Assembly (NCBI GenBank): GCA_913062745.1 | Contig: CAJXXJ010000057.1 | Coordinates: 1-11,385, forward strand | From: an uncultured Phaeodactylibacter sp. | GTDB lineage: Bacteria > Bacteroidota > Bacteroidia > Chitinophagales > Saprospiraceae | Reading direction: 5' to 3' | Length of the DNA: 11,385 nt | Part shown: in pieces, positions 5,218 through 11,310 of the stretch | Layout of the letters: each line of letters begins with the position of its first letter | Position numbering within the stretch: position 1 is the stretch's first letter | Notes under the pieces: model-generated | Databases searched by the model: none | Seen by the model: the letters and a program-made list of their open reading frames with translations, nothing else | Told to the model about the DNA's origin: nothing | Position numbers and translations under genes: made by a program

Positions 5218-7686
5218 TTACAGTCGGGTAACGGTAAACCGCCGCACCAGTTGCTGCCCGTTGAGGGTCAGCTTGACCAGATAAGCGCCGGCCGGCAGCT
5301 GGCTGACATCAATCTGTTGCTGTATCTGCCCGGGGGACGCCTGCCAGCGCTGCTGTTGCATCAACTGCCCGGCCATGGAGAAAAGCTGCACTTCGGCGGC
5401 ACCCTGATTGGCAATGCCCTGCAGCCGCAGGTTCAATACATCGTTTGCCGGATTGGGAAACAGCTGCATCTCTGCCGGTGACTGCGCCTCTTCAGTAGCA
5501 CTTACGAGGGGAGTAGGCGCGCCCCCTTCTTCCTCTTGTGGTTCCGTACACGGGTCCCCTTCGTAGATCACGATATTGCGGAAGAAGCTGTCGCCATTGC
5601 GCGGCCAACGGTCATGGTCCGCCACAAAAAAGAGGCGGTCAAAGATTCCGGTATAGTATTCGCCTACTTCTATCGTGTATTTTTTCCACTGCGCGTTGCC
5701 CGGATAATTATCATAATTGCCAATACCCCAGTTCTGAGTACCGTATACGCGGAAGGTACGGTTGGAAGAAATGCTGTTGTTGTCATCGAAGCCGATGCCG
5801 TGAATCTCCCCCTCCCGCGAAGAAGCAAACTCAAAACTGATGACGGTATTTGGAGTCACTTCGTACTCCAGCGGGATAGCTTTCCATCCGTTGTTGCGTA
5901 CACGCAATATTTCGCCGTTTTCGAAAAGCTGGTAGCTGCCACCATCCTGCCCGCCGCCGAAGCTCTCTATGTCCCAGTCATTGAAGCTGATCTCCAGACA
6001 GTCCGAGCTGTCGCGGTCCAGCGGGAGGCAGAAGTCCGTAGCTTCCCCGCTGCCATAATCGCCGCCGCTTGCGATCATACTCCCGCTGCTGTCGCGCAAA
6101 ATATAGCTGCCCTGCCCGTAGCCACAGCAGATGCCGTCGCCGTAAGAGTCAAAAATCTCAAAGGTATAACAACCCTCTTCCAGGCAGAATGAGGCATTGA
6201 CCGCTGTACCGTTCACGGTATTGGGGTAAGGGCCGCCGCTGAACAATACCTCATCGGTATCATCGCGCACTTCCCAGGTAGTTTCTGCGCCGTAGGTATC
6301 AAGGGTGATGGAAAGCTCCACCTCCTGCCCCGCGCAATCGCTGCCGGTATCCGGATCATCGTCGTTGTTGTCGTTGCCGGTTTGGCACACCTGCAGGCAG
6401 GAGGCATTGCTGACCGCATTTCGGATCAGGTTGCCCGGCTGCGGGCCAAACCCTTTGCTGAAGTTGATGCCGACACTGCGCAGATGGCAGTAGCTCATGA
6501 TGGTGCCCCCTCCGGCCGGGTAGCCCGGCAGGCCACAGTTGCCCTCCGTGACGCCCGCACAGCCGTCAATGGCGGTATTATTCCCATTCCAGGCGCAGGC
6601 GTGGGTGTGCCGGGAGCCGAAGGAGTGCCCCAGCTCATGCGCCACTACCATTACGGAGAAGGAATAAGTGGGCACTTGCGCATAAGTGGCGTTGATACTG
6701 CTGAAGCTGTGCCGTGGCGTGTACTGACTGCAAGGCCCGGAGAGATAGGCGATCCCCCCGCTGGCCTGATAGCTGAGCAGCTGCCCGAGGTCACCGTTGA
6801 ACGTAGGCCGGTTGTCTACAAACTGCGTCAGCAATACGTAGCTGTTCGTACCGAAGTAGGGGCTGATTTGGTCCCACAGGAACAACTCAGACAAGCGGAT
6901 ACTCAGGTTTTCGTTGGCGTAAAGGGTGGCCACCTGATTGAACAGGCCGGTGACGTAGTTGGTCGCGCCCGATGCGCCGCCTTTATTCTGGAATATGTCG
7001 TAGTCTACTTCCAGGTAGATATCTGTGCATTTGTCCTGAGACCGGCCGGCCCCCGGCTGTAACTGCTCCGGGCGGTACTCCGGTATATCGTCATCAGAGG
7101 TAGCGCATTCAAAATTGAGCTGCTTCAACACCTCCGCATCCCGGTAGAGTATGTATTCTTCCGGGCTGCGGTTATCGTCCTCCAACTCTCCCAGCACGTA
7201 GTTGCCGGTGCGGGGCGCACTGATCAGGCCCATCGCTTCGCCTTCGTAGAAGCTCATTGCGACGACCGAGCCTTCCTCTCCTTCGATAATGCCACGGTAG
7301 TGTACACCGGGGTCTACCGGCAGCGGCTTGCCGGTGGAGGCGGCCACAACTTTAAAATCATCGCCAAACAAATCTACCCGTACAAGCTGCAAGCGCATGG
7401 AAGCACTGCGGCCGGGGCTGGGCAATTCCAGCTCCAGCGCAGCAGGTGCTTCATCATGCGTAGCAGAAAGTGCTTCTTCATCGAGTCGCAGCGCCGTGAA
7501 TTCCGTAGTGGAAAGCTGACGGCTTAACTCAGGCAGGGTTTGCGGTGCAGGAGAAAAAATAGGGGCTGAGGTGAAAGTCGTTCCATTGTTTTTGGCTGTG
7601 TTTACAAGTGTTTGGGGTTCCAGGGTGGACTGGCCGAATACCAGCACAGTGGCGAGCATCGCCAAAGCGGTAAATAGGAATCTCAT
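5218..7686 (-). CDS. secreted reprolysin-like metalloprotease with a carbohydrate-binding-like module and T9SS sorting domain
   Basis: An 822-residue secreted zinc protease, paralogous to the adjacent 797-residue one. The ATG at 7684-7686 opens a signal peptide (MRFLFTALAMLATVLVFGQ). After a propeptide (about 20-215) comes a metzincin catalytic domain (about 220-435) with HELGHSFGSRH (His350, Glu351, His354, His360) and the Met-turn TIMSYCH (Met397). A run of Asp/Asn (437-450) links to the shared Cys-rich module (about 455-553, DSYGDGICCGYG). Residues about 562-709 are a different module, rich in Trp, Tyr and Asp (GEIHGIGFD, VYGTQNWG, FFVADHD, FFRNIVIYE), which resembles beta-sandwich modules attached to secreted marine polysaccharidases. 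A type A T9SS sorting domain (about 740-822, LFPNPANDV at its start) closes the protein. The protease could therefore be held on polysaccharide or glycoprotein. Protease and sorting domains are secure; the binding role is inference. Confidence 0.93.
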   Translation of the reverse strand: MRFLFTALAMLATVLVFGQSTLEPQTLVNTAKNNGTTFTSAPIFSPAPQTLPELSRQLSTTEFTALRLDEEALSATHDEAPAALELELPSPGRSASMRLQLVRVDLFGDDFKVVAASTGKPLPVDPGVHYRGIIEGEEGSVVAMSFYEGEAMGLISAPRTGNYVLGELEDDNRSPEEYILYRDAEVLKQLNFECATSDDDIPEYRPEQLQPGAGRSQDKCTDIYLEVDYDIFQNKGGASGATNYVTGLFNQVATLYANENLSIRLSELFLWDQISPYFGTNSYVLLTQFVDNRPTFNGDLGQLLSYQASGGIAYLSGPCSQYTPRHSFSSINATYAQVPTYSFSVMVVAHELGHSFGSRHTHACAWNGNNTAIDGCAGVTEGNCGLPGYPAGGGTIMSYCHLRSVGINFSKGFGPQPGNLIRNAVSNASCLQVCQTGNDNNDDDPDTGSDCAGQEVELSITLDTYGAETTWEVRDDTDEVLFSGGPYPNTVNGTAVNASFCLEEGCYTFEIFDSYGDGICCGYGQGSYILRDSSGSMIASGGDYGSGEATDFCLPLDRDSSDCLEISFNDWDIESFGGGQDGGSYQLFENGEILRVRNNGWKAIPLEYEVTPNTVISFEFASSREGEIHGIGFDDNNSISSNRTFRVYGTQNWGIGNYDNYPGNAQWKKYTIEVGEYYTGIFDRLFFVADHDRWPRNGDSFFRNIVIYEGDPCTEPQEEEGGAPTPLVSATEEAQSPAEMQLFPNPANDVLNLRLQGIANQGAAEVQLFSMAGQLMQQQRWQASPGQIQQQIDVSQLPAGAYLVKLTLNGQQLVRRFTVTRL

Positions 7687-7724
7687 GTTGATTTACGGTT
7701 TTTGGTTAACAATCCTGTTTTATG

Positions 7725-7740
7725 TGTGTGACGGGCACAG
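7725..7740 (-). promoter_or_regulatory. 16-bp motif shared by both protease upstream regions (copy 2)
   Basis: On the - strand this reads CTGTGCCCGTCACACA, ending 39 bp before the second protease's start codon. It differs from the copy at 4744-4759 at two positions only and sits at nearly the same distance from the start. No known binding-site consensus is matched. Confidence 0.4.
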
Positions 7741-7862
7741 CAAGCAACCTGCGCTGCTACTGACCTTAGTATAGACGCTAAAGCGCTGCACCTGGCAGCT
7801 TTCGTCTCCTTTTGCCAGCCAATGACGGGCATAAAGGCATGTTTGGGCACGGCACTCCACTC

Positions 7863-7884
7863 TTGCCATAGTGCACATTGGCAA
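7863..7884. repeat. 22-bp near-perfect palindrome
   Basis: Arms TTGCCA (7863-7868) and TGGCAA (7879-7884) are perfect and the centre GTGCAC (7871-7876) is itself a palindrome; 18 of 22 bases obey the symmetry. Immediately downstream, TACGG-N6-CCGTA (7887-7902) is a second inverted repeat. The symmetry is typical of a dimeric regulator site, but no gene start lies close by. Confidence 0.45.
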
Positions 7885-7947
7885 AGTACGGAATATGCCG
7901 TATTGAGGTTTAGAATTTGCTGACGGGCAGCTTGCGCTATCCGGCAG

Positions 7948-8124
7948 CTACGAAAGTGGAGCAGTATTCATATTGAATACCCGCCCGGCCAAAACGGCCT
8001 CCCACCAGGCACAGTCCCCCATGCCTGCTGTGGTACGGAATACAGAGCTTCCGGAGTACGGCCTGAGTGCCGGTGCAAAAAAGCACAGCACAAACAGTAA
8101 GCACACCGAGAGCATGAAACTCAT
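7948..8124 (-). CDS. candidate small secreted or membrane peptide, 58 residues
   Basis: An ATG at 8122-8124 opens 58 codons ending in TAG at 7948-7950. The product begins with a strongly hydrophobic stretch (MSFMLSVCLLFVLCFFAPAL), which looks like a signal peptide or membrane anchor. A short tail follows, containing GDCAWWEAVLAGRVF. A second in-frame Met is at codon 4. It lies about 200 nt downstream of a good - strand promoter match (8327-8357) and upstream of the second protease in the same direction. I recognise no family, the opposite strand is also open here, and no ribosome-binding site is seen, so this is a weak candidate that could be chance. Confidence 0.25.
   Translation of the reverse strand: MSFMLSVCLLFVLCFFAPALRPYSGSSVFRTTAGMGDCAWWEAVLAGRVFNMNTAPLS
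7964..7980. repeat. 17-bp perfect inverted repeat
   Basis: GTATTCA-TAT-TGAATAC has perfect 7-bp arms with a 3-bp spacer. It lies in the intergenic region, inside the 3' part of the candidate small ORF. It could be an operator or a short hairpin; no T-run follows on either strand. Confidence 0.45.
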
Positions 8125-8326
8125 GACATCCCGTTTCTGTCCGTCTTGTTGAAATTATGATTTGTATTAGTCGTCGTAAGGGGAGCTAAAGCGTGTTTGT
8201 ACCCCGTAGTAATCGTATCACCCTTTCCTGTGCGGAAGGATAGCGATAGTTTTCTCAAAGTAAGCCTGTTTGAAGATTGTTCTCTATGGATATGGGCGGG
8301 AATAACCCTCTTTGGTTAGGATACTA

Positions 8327-8357
8327 CAAAGTTAAGGGCTTTAAAACAGATACGCAA
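8327..8357 (-). promoter_or_regulatory. Bacteroidota-type promoter match without an assigned gene
   Basis: On the - strand TTG (8357-8355), a 20-bp spacer, and TAACTTTG (8334-8327) match the -33/-7 pattern exactly, with the same spacing as the padR promoter candidate. Transcription would run from about 8322 toward the small ORF at 8124 and, 640 nt away, the second protease. It would thus give a long leader, a small mRNA or a non-coding RNA. Confidence 0.4.
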
Positions 8358-8479
8358 GCTATCAAACTAAAAAAATATATATATAAAAATATTTTTAAAT
8401 TATTTGCCTCCGGCACAATTTTTGAAATTTTCCCCGCGTTATCAGGAGTTTGCTTTTTCCCCGTAAGGGGCCCAAAACG

Positions 8480-8518
8480 GGAAAAGCCCCGCAGCACGAT
8501 GCACTGCGGGGCTTTTCC
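8480..8518 (-). terminator. strong hairpin terminator after nfu
   Basis: Perfect 15-bp arms GGAAAAGCCCCGCAG (8480-8494) and CTGCGGGGCTTTTCC (8504-8518) enclose a 9-nt loop. On the - strand it starts 21 nt beyond the nfu stop, and the GGGGCTTTT in the descending arm gives the GC stem plus U-run of an intrinsic terminator. By symmetry it would also work on the + strand. Confidence 0.85.
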
Positions 8519-8538
8519 TGTTCAAAAGGCCGGGCTGA

Positions 8539-9153
8539 TTAGCCCATTTCTGCCTGTACTTCTTTTACTTCCGGGATCATACGCTTCAGCATGCCTTCGA
8601 TACCCGCTTTGAGGGTAACCGTGCTTGAAGGGCAGCCGCTGCAAGCTCCCTGCATGATCAGCGTCACCGTGCCCTGATCGAAGGATTTGAATTCGATATT
8701 GCCGCCATCCACTTCTACAGCCGGCTTCACGTAAGTTTCGATCATATCCTTGATCTTCTTCACGATCTCCGCTTCGTTTTCGGTGTACTCGTAGCTGGCG
8801 CCGCGCTCGGCCTCTATTGCAGCCATAGCTTCTTCAAAGCCGTCCTTGATCAGCTCCTTATCTTCGCTGATGTAGTTTTTCAGGAACTCTTTGATCTTCA
8901 GCATGATATCTGGCCAGTCGTAGTTGAATTCCTTCGTGACCGTCACGAAATTATTGCAGATGTAAACGCCCTTTACGAACGGCATTTCAAACAGTTCGGT
9001 AGCCAGCGGCGACCATTCTTTTGCCAGCTCTTCCTCACGGAAGTCCGCAGTACCTTTGTACAGCATGCGGTTGGTGACAAACTTGAGCGACTCCGGGTTA
9101 GGGGTCTGCTCGGTATATAGCATTACGGGGCTTTTCGTAACGGGATTGCTCAT
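8539..9153 (-). CDS. Nfu-type iron-sulfur cluster scaffold/carrier protein
   Basis: A 204-residue cytosolic protein. Residues about 11-100 are the Nfu N-terminal domain (YTEQTPNPESLKFV at its start). Residues about 127-200 are the NifU-like C-terminal domain, with VEVDGGNIEF and the cluster-binding CxxC in QGACSGCPSS. Proteins of this layout bind a 4Fe-4S cluster at the CxxC, usually as a dimer, and pass it to client apoproteins; length and layout match bacterial and mitochondrial NFU1-like members. The ATG at 9151-9153 is used; Met11 (just before LYTEQTPNP) is a possible alternative start. The gene lies 96 bp downstream of the PspC-domain gene on the same strand and is followed by a strong terminator. 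A 13-bp palindrome precedes it, so it may have its own control. No other Fe-S assembly gene is in view. Confidence 0.93.
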   Translation of the reverse strand: MSNPVTKSPVMLYTEQTPNPESLKFVTNRMLYKGTADFREEELAKEWSPLATELFEMPFVKGVYICNNFVTVTKEFNYDWPDIMLKIKEFLKNYISEDKELIKDGFEEAMAAIEAERGASYEYTENEAEIVKKIKDMIETYVKPAVEVDGGNIEFKSFDQGTVTLIMQGACSGCPSSTVTLKAGIEGMLKRMIPEVKEVQAEMG

Positions 9154-9170
9154 TGTTCTTCCAGTTTATT

Positions 9171-9192
9171 TAGATTCAATCTAGCAAATAAA
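9171..9192 (-). promoter_or_regulatory. candidate promoter and palindrome upstream of nfu
   Basis: TAGATT-C-AATCTA (9171-9183) is a perfect 13-bp inverted repeat, 18 bp before the start codon. Directly upstream, TTTATTTG on the - strand (9192-9185) is one base from TAnnTTTG. The palindrome would overlap the transcription start, a usual place for a repressor site. The regulator is unknown. Confidence 0.35.
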
Positions 9193-9220
9193 CAGATGAA
9201 TTCAAAGGTGGTTTGGCAAT

Positions 9221-9248
9221 CCGCCCGGTTTGTTGCTGAGCCGGGTGG
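9221..9248 (-). terminator. hairpin directly after the PspC-domain gene
   Basis: CCGCCCGG (9221-9228) and CCGGGTGG (9241-9248) form an 8-bp stem with one G-U pair and a 12-nt loop, beginning one base past the stop codon. No T-run follows on the - strand, so it is a weak terminator or an mRNA processing stem between pspC and nfu. Confidence 0.35.
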
Positions 9249-9249
9249 T

Positions 9250-10845
9250 TTACTGCTCCTGGCAATCGAGGCATACCAGGCCATCTTCCGTCATTTCCCA
9301 GGTACTGCCGGGGTTGTCGTAAATGCGCGGCCGGTAGTCTGCTTTGTCTGCATTCGAAATGCGCGGCCGGTAGTCTGCTTTGTCTGCATCCGTAATGCGG
9401 AAGCGTACATCGCCGTCAAATTTAACGAACTTCCCGACAGGCACCTTTACTTCCACATTCACTTCCGGTATCCGCCATTTGGCACCTTCCGACATGGAAA
9501 AGTAAGGAGGCAGTACAATTGCATCCCCCATTTTCGTCGCATTGTAATGCACTGCAGAAAGGTATGACTCCGCTACCTCGGTGCTCGCCCCTCTTGAGGA
9601 CACTTCGGTCGCCAGGTCAAAGTCACTGCCCTCGCTTTTATGCACCCGGATATCTACTTCCTTTACCAGCATTTCTGAACCTGTAAAGATGAAGTCATCA
9701 TCCAGGTTGAACTGTACGTCACCGTTGTACGGCGCACCCATTTCCAGCGTAAGCGTATCTGTCGCAAAACCGGAAAGAGGGACCTGAGTAGTGATCGAAA
9801 CTCTTTCCCGAAAATCACTGGAAAACACAGCGACTACGGAAACGAGGCTGATCACATTCAGGGCCCAAAATCCAGTAAGGCCGTTGCGCCAGTTCCTGCT
9901 CATGCGGGTACCGTATAACAATCGGGTAACGAACAGCGCAGATTGCAACAGCACCATTCCAATGATAATAAGCACATTAAAGGCACCCAAAGCAGTGACG
10001 ACAGGGTAATTGGGCGAGAAGTAATCCAAATAGGGCCAAAAGTAAAAGCCCCCGCCTACTGCCCCCACCCATATGGCGATAAAGGCCAAAACGAACAAAA
10101 TACCAACTAATATCAGTAAGGGCTTCCACAGTTTCGCGATCAGGTCAATTACGATCCGCAGCACTTTACCTATGAAAGCTACGATGTGCCGGAGTATATC
10201 TCCGAAATCAGTCGTCCCAGCTTGCCCTTTTTTTTTACCACCCAGCTCGGAAACCTTTTGCGAAAAGTGCTCCACCTCTTCTTCGATGATCTGCCCGATT
10301 GTGGAGATGTTGATAGGTTCCCCCCGCATCGCCAGCCGGTCGCTCGCGGTGCGCGCCTGCGGCATGATGGCCCAGAGGATGATATAAGCGAGTATGCCAA
10401 AGCCTGTGGTAAATGTGAGCAGTATGAAAGCGATGCGCACCCAGAGTGGGTCGCTGATGCCTGTGTAGGCGGCAATCCCCGCGCAGACACCACCGAGTAC
10501 TTCCTCTTCAGGGTCACGGTAGAGGCGGCGGCCAGTGCGGTAGTTGCGGTTGAAGCGCTCGGAAGCAGATTCTTCTTCTATGGAGTCTGCCCCGAAATCT
10601 TCCGGCGTGCCCATAATGACGATGGCGTTCTTCACATCATCCAGGTTTACAATCTGCCGCTGCCCCATGCCTTCCTGAAACAGTTCTGCCAGCCGGGCCT
10701 CAATATCACGGGTGATTTCTTCATAGCCTTCCGACTGCCGGAAGTGCCGGTGTATGGTTTCCAAATATCGGCTCAGATGTTCATAAGCATCCTCGTCTAT
10801 GGTAAAGGGTACACCGCCTAGGTTGATTTGCTGTACCTTATTCAT
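9250..10845 (-). CDS. PspC-domain multi-pass membrane protein
   Basis: A 531-residue membrane protein. Residues 1-90 are a soluble N-terminal region of the type found in Bacteroidota PspC proteins (MNKVQQINLGG, then IEARLAELFQE). Residues about 103-165 are the PspC domain (RRLYRDPEEEVLGGVCAGIAA, with a membrane segment about 136-160). Further hydrophobic segments lie at about 243-264, 284-306 and 326-342. Residues about 345-531 form a mostly beta, presumably extracytoplasmic domain, ending in a CLDC motif (Cys525 and Cys528). PspC in enterobacteria senses envelope stress; here only the membrane role and domain are supported. The start codon lies within the last codons of padR (8-bp overlap), showing an operon and probable control by that regulator. 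An exact 12-residue duplication of recent origin sits near residues 485-508. Confidence 0.9.
   Translation of the reverse strand: MNKVQQINLGGVPFTIDEDAYEHLSRYLETIHRHFRQSEGYEEITRDIEARLAELFQEGMGQRQIVNLDDVKNAIVIMGTPEDFGADSIEEESASERFNRNYRTGRRLYRDPEEEVLGGVCAGIAAYTGISDPLWVRIAFILLTFTTGFGILAYIILWAIMPQARTASDRLAMRGEPINISTIGQIIEEEVEHFSQKVSELGGKKKGQAGTTDFGDILRHIVAFIGKVLRIVIDLIAKLWKPLLILVGILFVLAFIAIWVGAVGGGFYFWPYLDYFSPNYPVVTALGAFNVLIIIGMVLLQSALFVTRLLYGTRMSRNWRNGLTGFWALNVISLVSVVAVFSSDFRERVSITTQVPLSGFATDTLTLEMGAPYNGDVQFNLDDDFIFTGSEMLVKEVDIRVHKSEGSDFDLATEVSSRGASTEVAESYLSAVHYNATKMGDAIVLPPYFSMSEGAKWRIPEVNVEVKVPVGKFVKFDGDVRFRITDADKADYRPRISNADKADYRPRIYDNPGSTWEMTEDGLVCLDCQEQ
9321..9392. repeat. 36-bp tandem duplication inside the PspC-domain gene
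   Basis: Units 9321-9356 and 9357-9392 are identical except for one base (T at 9354, C at 9390). The 36-bp length keeps the frame and repeats 12 codons, giving NADKADYRPRI after DADKADYRPRI in the protein. The near identity points to a recent slippage or duplication event. Confidence 0.95.
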
Positions 10846-11200
10846 TGTGGTTGGTGTTTTGTGTGGAGTGATCGACCGCTTGTACCAGGGAGTGCCAGGT
10901 GTCCATGAGCTCTCCCAAAAATACGCGGCCCGTTTCAGTAATGGAGTAGTATTTGCGGGGCGGGCCCTGCGTTGACTCCTTCCAGTTGTACTGCAGCAAG
11001 CCCTGATCTTTCAGGCGGCTTAGCAGTGGATAGAGCGTGCCTTCCACTACAATAAGCTGCGAAGCTTTCAACTCTTCTATAATGTCCGAAGGGTAAGCTT
11101 CCTTCTGTGCAACTATGGAAAGGACACAAAGCTCCAGTACGCCGCGCCGCATCTGCCGCACCAACTGCTTTCTGGTTTTATCTAAATCTTTGCCTTTCAT
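10838..11200 (-). CDS. PadR-family transcriptional regulator
   Basis: A 120-residue DNA-binding protein. I start at the ATG at 11198-11200; the frame opens 12 codons upstream, but that would place the start inside the promoter and operator. The winged helix-turn-helix is clear: RRGVLELCVLSIV (helix 1), YPSDIIEELKAS (helix 2), VVEGTLYPLLSRLKDQGLL (recognition helix) and a wing with GPPRKYYSITETGR, the PadR hallmark. The C-terminal helix is short, as in the small PadR-s2 subfamily, and serves in dimerisation. Its last codons overlap the start of the PspC-domain gene by 8 bp (ATGAATAA), so the two are co-transcribed and probably translationally coupled. Regulators of this family commonly repress their own operon and are relieved by a ligand; the ligand here is unknown. 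A perfect inverted repeat overlaps its promoter. Confidence 0.93.
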   Translation of the reverse strand: MKGKDLDKTRKQLVRQMRRGVLELCVLSIVAQKEAYPSDIIEELKASQLIVVEGTLYPLLSRLKDQGLLQYNWKESTQGPPRKYYSITETGRVFLGELMDTWHSLVQAVDHSTQNTNHNE

Positions 11201-11205
11201 GCCTA

Positions 11206-11236
11206 CAAATATACGACAACACCCACTACTATGCAA
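11206..11236 (-). promoter_or_regulatory. padR operon promoter
   Basis: On the - strand TTG (11236-11234), a 20-bp spacer and TATATTTG (11213-11206) match the Bacteroidota -33/-7 pattern. The -7 element ends only 5 bp before the start codon, so the mRNA would be leaderless or nearly so. Confidence 0.5.
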
Positions 11237-11245
11237 TACATAGTA
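11227..11245. promoter_or_regulatory. 19-bp perfect inverted repeat, candidate PadR operator
   Basis: TACTATG-N5-CATAGTA has perfect 7-bp arms. Its centre coincides with the -33 TTG of the padR promoter, so a bound dimer would block RNA polymerase. PadR sites are AT-rich dyads with ATG/CAT-type half-sites (ATGT-N8-ACAT in the classical case), which is compatible but not identical. Confidence 0.6.
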
Positions 11246-11310
11246 CCAGGTGAAGCCAGGTATTCTCTATGGAAGGATAGAAAAGCAGGATGAACCGGGC
11301 AGGCTTTTAG

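Larger units (their letters stand above)
7687..8478. other. long intergenic region with palindromes and an orphan promoter
   Basis: The 852 bp between the second protease and the nfu gene contain no recognised gene. Seen here: the protease upstream motif (7725-7740), a cluster of palindromes (7863-7980), a 58-residue small ORF on the - strand (7948-8124), a hairpin GGGG-N18-CCCC (about 8179-8204), and a - strand promoter match (8327-8357). There is also a very AT-rich tract with TATATATA and AAAATATTTTT (about 8369-8400), and the nfu terminator region. A + strand open frame from 8277 runs through the terminator and the 3' end of nfu and is rejected as a gene. Confidence 0.6.

Noticed and set aside
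6382..7062. 226-codon open frame on the + strand opposite the second metalloprotease
   Set aside because: Same situation as the other antisense frame. Its text resembles that one (both contain VAHDGA and similar strings) only because the sense genes are paralogues.
7819..7923. Short + strand ORF of about 33 codons in the intergenic region
   Set aside because: No signal peptide, no promoter and no protein-like pattern; it overlaps two palindromes and is probably chance.
8369..8400. TATATATA / AAAATATTTTT tract as a possible replication origin or recombination site
   Set aside because: No iterons, DnaA boxes or recombinase gene are nearby; it is best read as AT-rich intergenic DNA.
8277..8612. 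111-codon + strand open frame in the intergenic region
   Set aside because: It runs through the AT-rich tract, the nfu terminator hairpin and the 3' end of nfu. Composition changes abruptly along it and no domain is visible.
9321..9392. Repeat pair that could suggest a CRISPR unit
   Set aside because: There are only two directly adjacent copies without spacers, and both lie in frame within a coding gene, so it is a simple tandem duplication.
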